The translations under genes were made by a program, and so were the position numbers. Below the pieces are notes generated by a model. It was not told the DNA's origin. It saw nothing but the letters and a program-made list of their open reading frames with translations, and did no database searches. A stretch of 64,000 nt of DNA from Senegalimassilia faecalis (GTDB lineage: Bacteria; Actinomycetota; Coriobacteriia; Coriobacteriales; Eggerthellaceae): positions 1,736,001-1,800,000 of the forward strand of contig NZ_SDPW01000001.1 in NCBI RefSeq assembly GCF_004135645.1, written 5' to 3'. Numbering within the stretch: position 1 is the stretch's first letter; each line of letters opens with the position of its first letter. Below, piece after piece: positions 57,044-64,000 of the stretch.

Positions 57044-57910
57044 ATGGAAACGTTGCTGCAAAACCTGTTCGCTGATACGCCCGTGCTGACGGTGCCTTGG
57101 AGCATCGACTACTTCAGCGTTATCGCCGGCGTGTTGACCGGCGCGCTGTTCGCGTGCGACCGCAAGCTCGACATCATCGGCACGGTGGTGTGCGGGCTCA
57201 TCACGGGCTATGGCGGCGGCGTGCTGCGCGACACGCTGATGCAGGGCACGGGCGTGTACTTCACGTCGCACCCCGACCTCATCGTCGTCTGCATCTTGCT
57301 GTGCGCGTTCGTGTTCTACTTCCGCGGCGTGTTTCGCCACTTAGAGGCTACGGTGTTTTTTGCCGATGCGCTGTCGGTGGGCCTGTTCGCGCTGGCGGGC
57401 GCGTCGAAGGCCGTGGCGTTTCAGCAGGGCATGGTGCTCAGCATCATCATGGGCGCCATCACCGCGGTGGGCGGCGGAGCCATCCGCGACATTTGCGTAG
57501 GGGAGATTCCCAGCGTGTTCAAGCGCAGCAACTATTATGCCGTGGCCGGTTTGGGCGGCGCTACGGCGTACGTGGTGCTGGCGCGCTTCGGCTGCCCGCT
57601 TGCGCTGGCGGGCGTGGCCTGCGTGTTCGCCGTGGTGTTTTTGCGCTACTGGAGCGTGTACTTCGATTGGCGCACCACGGCCGAGGCCGATTTGACGCCG
57701 CGCGTTGCGCGCGGGCTGCGCCGCGCGGGCGGCGTGGTTACGGGCGTGTTCTTGCACGGTGGCGACGACGAACGCCGCCGTCGCCACCGTGCAGTGCAGA
57801 CTGGCGGGATGAAGCCCGCTGGCGGTGGGGGAGACGACGCGTACGATGAAGGCGGCGAGGCGTCTGGACAGCACGCGGAAGACGAAAGCTGGCCTCAGAA
57901 TTTACGGTAG
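57044..57910 (+). CDS. Trimeric intracellular cation (TRIC/UPF0126) channel family protein
   Basis: The 288-residue protein has about seven helices in two TRIC repeats, each with the glycine-rich hallmark: GLITGYGGGVLRDTL and GAITAVGGGAIRDICVGEIPSVF. Prokaryotic TRIC proteins are potassium-permeable channels, though some UPF0126 members transport glycine or other solutes. The last 75 residues are hydrophilic and Gly/Arg-rich, beyond the usual length of about 205. ATG 57044 is chosen at the family N-terminus. Confidence 0.88.
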   Translation: METLLQNLFADTPVLTVPWSIDYFSVIAGVLTGALFACDRKLDIIGTVVCGLITGYGGGVLRDTLMQGTGVYFTSHPDLIVVCILLCAFVFYFRGVFRHLEATVFFADALSVGLFALAGASKAVAFQQGMVLSIIMGAITAVGGGAIRDICVGEIPSVFKRSNYYAVAGLGGATAYVVLARFGCPLALAGVACVFAVVFLRYWSVYFDWRTTAEADLTPRVARGLRRAGGVVTGVFLHGGDDERRRRHRAVQTGGMKPAGGGGDDAYDEGGEASGQHAEDESWPQNLR

Positions 57911-58030
57911 CGGCTTGCCCGGCGCTTGGCACCCGTGGGGGTCTTGTTGCGTTTGGGCGCAGCCGCGGCGCACAGCCGCTTGGCCTGCTACAATGCAGCT
58001 ACTACTGACGAAAAACGAAAGGGCCTTTTC

Positions 58031-58777
58031 ATGGCTGATTACATCGAGGGCAAGCGCCCCGTTATCGAGGCGTTCCGCACCGGCGTGCCCATGCGCCGCA
58101 TCCTTATGGGCGACTACATGAAGCGCGACCCCATGATTGAAGACATCATGCGCAAGGCGAAGCGCAATGGCGTGAAAGTCATCCAGGTTCCGCGTGCAGA
58201 GCTTGACGAGAAGTCGGCGCGCGGCAGCCACCAGGGCGTCATGGCTGAGGCCGCCCCGTTCAACTACGCGGGCATCGGCAAGGTCATCGACGACGCGAAC
58301 AAGTACGCCGAAGAGCACGACGGCCGCGCACTGGTGGTGTTATGCGACCATCTAACCGACGCGGGCAACCTGGGCGCCATCAGCCGCAGCTGCGAAGCGG
58401 TGGGCGCATCGGGCCTGGTCATCCCCAACAAGCGCAGCGCGCGTGTTGAGGCGTCCACGTACAAAAGCTCGGCGGGCGCCATCACGCACGTGCCCGTGGC
58501 GCAGGTGTCCAACATCGTGCAGGCCATCCAGCGCCTGCAGGAAGAGGGCTTTTGGGTGTGCGCCGCAACCGAGCACACCGACGATGTGGTGTGGGACGCC
58601 AACCTGAAGGGCAAAATCGCCATCGTGCTGGGCAACGAGCACGACGGCGTGTCCCGCCTGGTGCTCGAGCGCTGCGACTTCTTCGCGAAGCTGCCGCTTG
58701 AGGGCGAGGTGGCCAGCCTGAACGTCGCCCAGGCGGCAACGGCCGTCATGTACGAGTGGCTGCGTCAGAACAGGTAG
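58031..58777 (+). CDS. rlmB: 23S rRNA (guanosine-2'-O-)-methyltransferase RlmB-type
   Basis: The 248-residue SpoU/TrmH-family protein has an N-terminal substrate-binding domain (EGKRPVIEAFRTGVPMRRILMG) and the knotted SPOUT domain with motifs LTDAGNLGAISRSCEAVGA, VLGNEHDGVSRLVLERCD and ASLNVAQAATAVMYEWLR. It methylates a guanosine ribose in 23S rRNA (G2251 in E. coli). Start ATG 58031 with AAAGGG upstream. Confidence 0.93.
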   Translation: MADYIEGKRPVIEAFRTGVPMRRILMGDYMKRDPMIEDIMRKAKRNGVKVIQVPRAELDEKSARGSHQGVMAEAAPFNYAGIGKVIDDANKYAEEHDGRALVVLCDHLTDAGNLGAISRSCEAVGASGLVIPNKRSARVEASTYKSSAGAITHVPVAQVSNIVQAIQRLQEEGFWVCAATEHTDDVVWDANLKGKIAIVLGNEHDGVSRLVLERCDFFAKLPLEGEVASLNVAQAATAVMYEWLRQNR

Positions 58778-58983
58778 GATTTGGCGAAGGCGTCAAGCGG
58801 GCTGAGAGCTCGGCGGGCGCGATGAGCGAACGCCCGCATACGGTTGGGTGTGCCTTCGCGGTTGCCTTTGTGCGATTCGGCTGGCGGAGTCTTGGCGGGG
58901 TCCATGCGGCCTTGGCGCCGCGCGGGCCGTTCAACGGGCTCAGCAGTTTTAGCAAGTAATGAATGCGAAAGGAGGGATGTGCG

Positions 58984-59526
58984 ATGGCGAAGCAACGCAA
59001 ACGGCTGCTGCTGGTGGACGGCTACAACGTGCTGCGCTCGGGCAGTCGGTATCAGGAAGCGTTCGCGCATCCCGACTATACCGACGATGCGTTCAACACC
59101 GCGCGCGAGCGGCTGATCAACGACGTCATCAACTATGCGGGCCGCGATTACAAGGCCGTCATCGTGTTCGACGGCGCCGACAACGAGTTCTCCACCGGCG
59201 AAGTGGAAACCATCGGCGGCGTGCGTATCATGTTCAGCCCCGCCGGCACGTCGGCCGACAAGGTCATCGAGAAGCTGGCGCACGACGCGCGCGTGCGCAA
59301 CGTGGAAACCCTGGTGGTTACGTCCGATGCCACCATCCAGGACACCGTGTTTGGCTTCGGCATCGACCGCATGTCGGCGAACGGGTTCTCGCGCGAGGTG
59401 GGTATGTACTACGAGGACGTGCACCTTGACGAGACGCCAAAAGTGGCGCTGAAACGCACGCTCGGTGACCGGATTAAACCGGATGTGCTCGAAAAACTGA
59501 AAGCCATGCGCGACGGCAAAGCGTAA
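58984..59526 (+). CDS. NYN-domain (YacP/Rae1-type) RNase-like protein
   Basis: The 180-residue protein has the PIN-like NYN fold motifs LLLVDGYNVLRSG, VIVFDGADNEF and LVVTSDATIQ with conserved acidic residues for metal binding. Members include YacP/Rae1, a ribosome-associated endoribonuclease. It follows rlmB, as in many Firmicutes and Actinobacteria, by 206 bp, and has a strong AAAGGAGGG ribosome site. ATG 58984 is preferred over an in-frame ATG 21 bp upstream. Confidence 0.9.
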   Translation: MAKQRKRLLLVDGYNVLRSGSRYQEAFAHPDYTDDAFNTARERLINDVINYAGRDYKAVIVFDGADNEFSTGEVETIGGVRIMFSPAGTSADKVIEKLAHDARVRNVETLVVTSDATIQDTVFGFGIDRMSANGFSREVGMYYEDVHLDETPKVALKRTLGDRIKPDVLEKLKAMRDGKA

Positions 59527-59530
59527 AGTG

Positions 59531-59564
59531 AAGCGGCCGGAAGGATTTCCTTCCGGCCGCTTTC
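59531..59564. terminator. Bidirectional terminator between NYN and GT2 genes
   Basis: Perfect 14-bp stem AAGCGGCCGGAAGG/CCTTCCGGCCGCTT with short loop and a TTTCC tail, directly between convergent stops. Confidence 0.9.
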
Positions 59565-60566
59565 CTACTCCTGCGTGCTGTCGAGGTGCTCCTTGGCCAG
59601 GTAGATGGGACGGCGCTTGTTCTCGATGTAGTCGCGTCCCAGGTATTCGCCAATGACGCCCAGCACGGCAAGCTGCAGGCCGCCGAACAGCAGGATCAGG
59701 CAGGCAAGCGAGGGGTACCCGGGCACGTTCGTGCCGTACAGCACGTATTCGCCTAGTACGGCAAGCAAGTAGACCACGGCGGCGACGGCGCACAGCGAGC
59801 CGATCCAGATGGCAACCTTCAGCGGCCACGTGGTGAACCCGAAGATGCCGGTGGCGGCATAGCGGAACAGCTTCCTGAACGACCACTTGCTTTTGCCGGC
59901 GGCGCGCTGCTCGGCCTCGTAGGGCACCTCAAGCGTGTTGAAGCCGATCCATGCGAACAGCCCCTTGCTGAAGCGTTCGCGCTCGGGCAGCGCAAGCAGC
60001 GCATCGCGCACGCTGCGGCGGAACACGCGGAAGTCGCTGACGTTGGCGGGGATGGCAATGTCGTCGGCCATGCCGTTAAACGTGCGGTAGAACGCGCGCT
60101 TGAACAGCTTCAGCACGAAGCCTTCCTTGCGCTGAACTTGGCACGCGGCAACGCAATCGACGTCAGGGCTTTCCATGAGCAGGCGGTACATGCGCAGCGC
60201 ATCGGCGGGCGTTTGCTGCATGTCGGCGTCGATAAGGCAGATGGCGCCTCCGCGCGCGGCCTGCATGCCGGCGTACAGCGCCGATTCCTTGCCGAAGTTG
60301 CGCGAGAACGTGACAGCTTGCACGGCGTGGCGGCCACGTGCCGTTTCGACGACGCGGCGCAAAAGCTGCGCGGAGCCGTCTTGGCTGCCGTCGTTGACGA
60401 ACACGATCTCAAGCTTCACACCGGCGTTCTCGAAGCATTCCGTGGCCGTTTTGTAGAACAGCGGGATGTTGTCCGCCTCGTTGTAGCAGGGAACCACCAG
60501 CGTCAGGTCGTATGTTGCCTGAGCGCCCGGTGCTGTTTGCTGCGTGTTCTGCGCGTCCGTGCTCAC
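59565..60566 (-). CDS. Polyprenyl-phosphate glycosyltransferase (GT2, GtrB/DPM1-like)
   Basis: The 333-residue protein has a GT-A domain with LTLVVPCYNEADNIP, FVNDGSQDGS, FGKESALYAGM and IDADMQQTP (metal-binding DAD), followed by two C-terminal helices and YLGRDYIENKRRPIYL, the GtrB/ArnC layout. It moves a sugar from UDP to undecaprenyl phosphate at the inner membrane face. The upstream YfhO-type gene on the same strand may encode the transferase that uses the product outside the membrane. Confidence 0.92.
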   Translation of the reverse strand: MSTDAQNTQQTAPGAQATYDLTLVVPCYNEADNIPLFYKTATECFENAGVKLEIVFVNDGSQDGSAQLLRRVVETARGRHAVQAVTFSRNFGKESALYAGMQAARGGAICLIDADMQQTPADALRMYRLLMESPDVDCVAACQVQRKEGFVLKLFKRAFYRTFNGMADDIAIPANVSDFRVFRRSVRDALLALPERERFSKGLFAWIGFNTLEVPYEAEQRAAGKSKWSFRKLFRYAATGIFGFTTWPLKVAIWIGSLCAVAAVVYLLAVLGEYVLYGTNVPGYPSLACLILLFGGLQLAVLGVIGEYLGRDYIENKRRPIYLAKEHLDSTQE

Positions 60567-60784
60567 TTGAGTTGCCTTTCCTTGTAGGTAGCGTGTTGCC
60601 TGGCTTCTGCTGCCGGTGCAAATCGGTTTATTCCCTGTTCGCGGAGCGTGCGCAGCGGTTCAGCTACGAAGCTGCCGTGAACTGGCTGCTCCGTTTGTTG
60701 CGCCGCTGGCGCGCACGTGCTGTCTTGCGACGGTACGGTGCGGTTCACCGCATCCGCCTTTCGGGTTGCTGTTTCGAGTTAGGT

Positions 60785-63781
60785 TCAGCTTTGTCTTGCC
60801 CCCATGCTACGCTTGTGCGCCGCCGCGCGCCATACGCCGAACAGCGTAACGGATGCAATGCTCACAATCGCGCCCGGCACCAGCCCCGGCGTCAGGTAGC
60901 GCAGCTCGATGGTATTCTCGCCTGCGGGCACCTGCACGCCCATCAGTCCCTCGTAGGCGGGGTTTAGCTCGGCGGGTTGACCATTGACCGTGACGCTCCA
61001 GCCGTTCTCGTAGGGCTGGCTGATCACCAGCGTCTCGTCCTGCGCGGCGTTAAACGTGGCGGCGATGTGCCCGTTTTCGTACGCGGTCAGCGCGAAGCTG
61101 CCGGCAGCCTTGATGCGCGAAAGCTGCTCGGAAAGCGAGCCGACGTCAACGCTGACCACCTGCAGCAAGTTGCTAGCGTCAACGTCCCAGAAGTCGTGCT
61201 GCGTATCCGCCGGCGTTCCGTCTTTATGCTTGATCTCGAATGAGTCGTCGCCAAGCGGCACGATCGAAACCTGCATCGGCTGCCCTGCGCGTCCTTCGCC
61301 AAGCGTCACCTCGTTGAACGACCCGCGTCTGCCAACGGTTTGCACGAACCGCCCATCAACGTACACGTCGCACATGATGCCGTTGTCGTAGAACAAGTCG
61401 AGCAGGCACAGCGTGGGCGCGTACAGCATCACCGGCCCGTCGATTGCCGGCGTGATGGTAAACGTGCGGCAGGTGCCGTCGCTGTCGTTCTCGCTGACGG
61501 AAGGGGCGGCGAACACGTTGGCAGCGTTATCGGCAGCCGCGTTAAGCAGAGCGTTTTGGCTCTCGAACGGCTGGCCTTCTTCCCATTCGACGCTTGTTTG
61601 CCCGGTGGTGCCCCAGCCAAGCGGCAGCGCCAAGTCGTTACGGTAAAGGTTGTAGGCGCCGCGCAGCGTCTCGGTTCCCGCAAGCGTTGCGGCAGCGGGT
61701 GCGCTATCGTCGACGATGTGCGTGACGCCCAGCAGCGCATCGGCCACGATGTTTTGGCTGCGGTAGTACGTGCCCACGGGCGAGTACTTCGTGTAGCCAA
61801 GCGCGGCCAGCAGCTCCTGGATGCGCGATTCCTGCGTGGACGAATAGTGATCGAACGTGCTGTAGGCCAGCAACAGCGCCATGTTGTCGGGGCCGTATGC
61901 CTTCGTGGAGCCCCAGTACGGCGCCGCGTTCGCCACGCGCGTGAGCTCGATGCCGCCGTTTTCGCAGGGCGCGTCCTGCGCCGGAAGCTGCTGGTAGAAC
62001 GCGCGCATGTTCGCGACATCGTTGGCATAGCCGCTTACGGGATAGCAGCAGGGCGTCAGCTGCAGGTAAGACGCGTACACTTGCTCGCCAACAAGCAGGA
62101 TAGCCAGCGCGGCGCACGCAACGGCCGATGCGATGCGGCACGACGCGGCGGGACCCGCCGCGCTGGCGAGGTTCGCGCCGGGCGTTTTGCTGTCGGCAAT
62201 GCGGGGCGCGGCGTCCTGTTGCGCGTCCGTTTGCGCAGCCGTCGCTGCGGGCTTCGCCACGCTTTGCGCTGCCGCGCCTTGCTTGCCGCCATCGCTGGTT
62301 TTGCGGGAAACCGCATCGGTTGCGTAGCCGCCGTGCGTTTCCGCCGCCGTCGTGCCCGCGTGTGCGATTGCCGCTGCAAGCACGGTGAACCCGGCAAGGA
62401 GCGCAATCTCAAGCATGGCCAGCTTGAAGCTTGGGAGCCACGTTCCTTTTGCCACTCGCGTTGCCACGATGGACGCGGCGAACACGGCAGTCATGACGCC
62501 GCCGCCCCATGCGATGGCGCGCACGCGCCGTTCGCGGTCAAGGTTGCCCAGCCGACACATGCCCTCGGCGGCCAGTAGCACCAGCACCAGCAAAATAGCG
62601 AATCCGTTGCGGTTCGTGTACGAGCTTTCCACCACGAACCCGCTCCACACCGTGGTCCAGACGGGGAATATCAGCGAGCTGGCCATAACGGCGAACAGGA
62701 TGCCGCTTGCCAGCTTCGCGCGCTTGCTAACCGCGCCGTTCGCGAAAAACACGCCAAGCCCCACCAGCGCGAACGCGGATATGACGATGGCGGGCGTGTT
62801 GCCGTGCGGATTCACGCCGGGCAAGGTGCCGATGCAGAACAGGTTGGGCACGGCCAGCGGGTTGTGCGATAGTCCCAGCGACTCGACAAGCGACGAGAGG
62901 CCCACCAGCCCGCCGCCTTTGCCGCCCAAAAGCGACAGCGCGGTGGGCAGCAGCAACACAAGGCTTGCGCCCACGGCAAGCAGCATGGTGGCGGCGAAGC
63001 GCACGCACGTGGCAAGCCGGCGCCCGCGCAGCTGCTCGGCCCGCGCAAGCTCGCAGAAGAAGTACAGCACGCTAAACAGGCACACCATGTAGCCCGTGTA
63101 CCAGTTGAACAGCACGGCTGCGGTGCAGGACGCGAACAGCCCCGCGCAGCTTCGGCGCTGCACCAGGCGATAGGCGCCCAGCGCTGCAAGCGGCAGCATG
63201 ATGACGCCGTCAAGCCACATGATGTTGCTGGCGTATCCCAGCACGTAGCCCGACAGCGCGTACGTGCTTGCCAGCGCAACCAGCAACCCGTGCTGCCACC
63301 ACGGCGCCGCAACCGTGGCGCGCCGCGCGCCGCGCAGGTTGGCCGCTGCGGGGGCCAGGAAACGTCCGCGCAGCAAGGTCAGGCACGTCAGGGCGCAGGC
63401 GGGGATTTTCAGCAGATACAGCACGCTGAAGAATTTCGGCATGTCCTCGGGCTGCCAAAAGGCGGCCAGCAGGTTGAACGGGCTTGCCAGATAGTACGAG
63501 AACAGGCTGAACATGCCGCCGCCAAGCCCGGCCGCGTTGCTGTACAGCAGGTCGGCATCGCCGCGCAGCACGTCGGAGAACCATCCGAAGTAGTCGACGT
63601 ATTGCAGCGGCATGTCGTACAGCATCACCGAAACGTCGCCGAACGGGTAGATACCCGAAGCGGCGAACGCGGCCAGCACTACGACGAAGGGGACAAGAAA
63701 CGCCAGCGCATACGGCGCGGCGGTTTTCGCGAAGAGGTGCTCGCGGTCGGCGTCGGATGAAACGGTGATTGGCAATTGCAT
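60785..63781 (-). CDS. YfhO-family large membrane protein (putative GT-C glycosyltransferase)
   Basis: The 998-residue protein has about 12 N-terminal helices with the YfhO pattern (MLYDMPLQYVDYFGWFSDVLRG, then DADLLYSNAAGLGGGMFSLFSYYLASP), a long Ala/Thr-rich loop (about 490-580), an extracellular beta-rich domain (VFAAPSVSENDSDG to VTVNGQPAELNPAYEGL) and a last helix before a basic tail. YfhO proteins in Firmicutes glycosylate lipoteichoic acid using lipid-linked sugars. With the GT2 gene 218 bp downstream it forms a likely envelope glycosylation pair. Start ATG 63781. Confidence 0.88.
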   Translation of the reverse strand: MQLPITVSSDADREHLFAKTAAPYALAFLVPFVVVLAAFAASGIYPFGDVSVMLYDMPLQYVDYFGWFSDVLRGDADLLYSNAAGLGGGMFSLFSYYLASPFNLLAAFWQPEDMPKFFSVLYLLKIPACALTCLTLLRGRFLAPAAANLRGARRATVAAPWWQHGLLVALASTYALSGYVLGYASNIMWLDGVIMLPLAALGAYRLVQRRSCAGLFASCTAAVLFNWYTGYMVCLFSVLYFFCELARAEQLRGRRLATCVRFAATMLLAVGASLVLLLPTALSLLGGKGGGLVGLSSLVESLGLSHNPLAVPNLFCIGTLPGVNPHGNTPAIVISAFALVGLGVFFANGAVSKRAKLASGILFAVMASSLIFPVWTTVWSGFVVESSYTNRNGFAILLVLVLLAAEGMCRLGNLDRERRVRAIAWGGGVMTAVFAASIVATRVAKGTWLPSFKLAMLEIALLAGFTVLAAAIAHAGTTAAETHGGYATDAVSRKTSDGGKQGAAAQSVAKPAATAAQTDAQQDAAPRIADSKTPGANLASAAGPAASCRIASAVACAALAILLVGEQVYASYLQLTPCCYPVSGYANDVANMRAFYQQLPAQDAPCENGGIELTRVANAAPYWGSTKAYGPDNMALLLAYSTFDHYSSTQESRIQELLAALGYTKYSPVGTYYRSQNIVADALLGVTHIVDDSAPAAATLAGTETLRGAYNLYRNDLALPLGWGTTGQTSVEWEEGQPFESQNALLNAAADNAANVFAAPSVSENDSDGTCRTFTITPAIDGPVMLYAPTLCLLDLFYDNGIMCDVYVDGRFVQTVGRRGSFNEVTLGEGRAGQPMQVSIVPLGDDSFEIKHKDGTPADTQHDFWDVDASNLLQVVSVDVGSLSEQLSRIKAAGSFALTAYENGHIAATFNAAQDETLVISQPYENGWSVTVNGQPAELNPAYEGLMGVQVPAGENTIELRYLTPGLVPGAIVSIASVTLFGVWRAAAHKRSMGARQS

Positions 63782-64000
63782 GATGATAAGTAGCCCTTTC
63801 GGTATGCTCCGAGAAAAGGGGGGAGCAGCACCCGATACTACCGGTGCTGCCGCTTCGGCACAACTTTGTACGCCCGCGCGCGCAAACAAACTAAAGCATC
63901 AACACAAGCCTCCCCGCTGCGCGCTCGGCCCCTTGCGCGCTTGTTTTGCCGTCCGGGCGTGGTAGAATGCCTTTCGGTTGCGCGGGTTGCAACTGCGTTT

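Noticed and set aside
56518-57105. 195-residue minus-strand frame in the 741-bp gap
   Set aside because: Arg/Pro/Ser-rich, no ribosome site, overlaps the start of the TRIC-like gene; no family-like pattern.
60977-62578. Long plus-strand frames opposite the YfhO gene
   Set aside because: Antisense shadows with Arg/Val/Ala bias, no homologous pattern and no ribosome sites.

Overview
The window looks like chromosomal DNA of a high-GC actinobacterium of the class Coriobacteriia, most likely family Eggerthellaceae (Slackia/Eggerthella-like). This rests on the 16S rRNA sequence, the strong GC bias at third codon positions, and the gene repertoire (DUF5692-type membrane protein, DUF4012 protein, NYN protein, XpaC/TelA). 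Genus level is a guess. No CRISPR array and no tRNA gene were recognised.

Layout. 1-2.8 kb: a PqqD-like protein, a Ser/His S24/S26 peptidase and an exporter-type ABC protein, apparently the right end of a peptide (RiPP-like) maturation and export operon that continues off the left edge. 2.9-8.6 kb: a mobile-element graveyard. It holds an IS1182-type remnant, a complete IS21 element (istA/istB), an AbiE-like unit whose nucleotidyltransferase toxin is cut by the IS21 end, and fragments of an ATP-binding protein, a sugar transferase and an IS3 element. 8.6-12.2 kb: a decaying molybdenum hydroxylase locus (FAD, 2Fe-2S and molybdopterin subunits plus yqeC/yqeB). 12.3-16.1 kb: a divergent locus with a TetR regulator and DUF5692-like membrane protein on one strand and a three-domain RidA protein on the other. 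16.2-17.9 kb: a truncated molybdate-binding lipoprotein and a frameshifted IS3 copy in inverted orientation to the fragment at 8.3 kb.

18-30 kb: trmO with an Ala-rich insertion, an EamA transporter, an MFS transporter, a cobalamin-independent methionine-synthase-like enzyme with a LysR regulator, a pair of FluC fluoride channels in an operon with TelA, then XpaC. 30.1-35.5 kb: a complete 16S-23S-5S rRNA operon with promoter and terminator. 35.7-49.6 kb: housekeeping genes (uracil-DNA glycosylase, folC, acpP, hpf, frameshifted nhaA, glmU-prs-pth, an MFS transporter, and a polar amino acid ABC transporter with a phosphatase). 49.8-63.8 kb: a DUF4012 surface protein, a DEAD-box helicase, a Wzz/CpsD/CpsB-type polysaccharide regulatory trio, a TRIC-type channel, rlmB, a NYN RNase-like protein, a GT2 polyprenyl-phosphate glycosyltransferase and a YfhO-type membrane protein.

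Themes. (1) Much of 2.9-18 kb is in decay: at least eight broken genes, most of them beside IS ends. (2) Two frameshifts (yqeC, nhaA) sit exactly in six-base homopolymers, so assembly error or slippage must be separated from true loss. (3) Several proteins carry Ala-rich low-complexity inserts (ABC protein, TrmO, EamA N-terminus, YfhO). (4) The best candidates for something undescribed are the RidA-trimer/DUF5692/TetR locus, the PqqD/S26/ABC end of an off-window cluster, and the concentric palindromes in front of the AbiE-like regulator.
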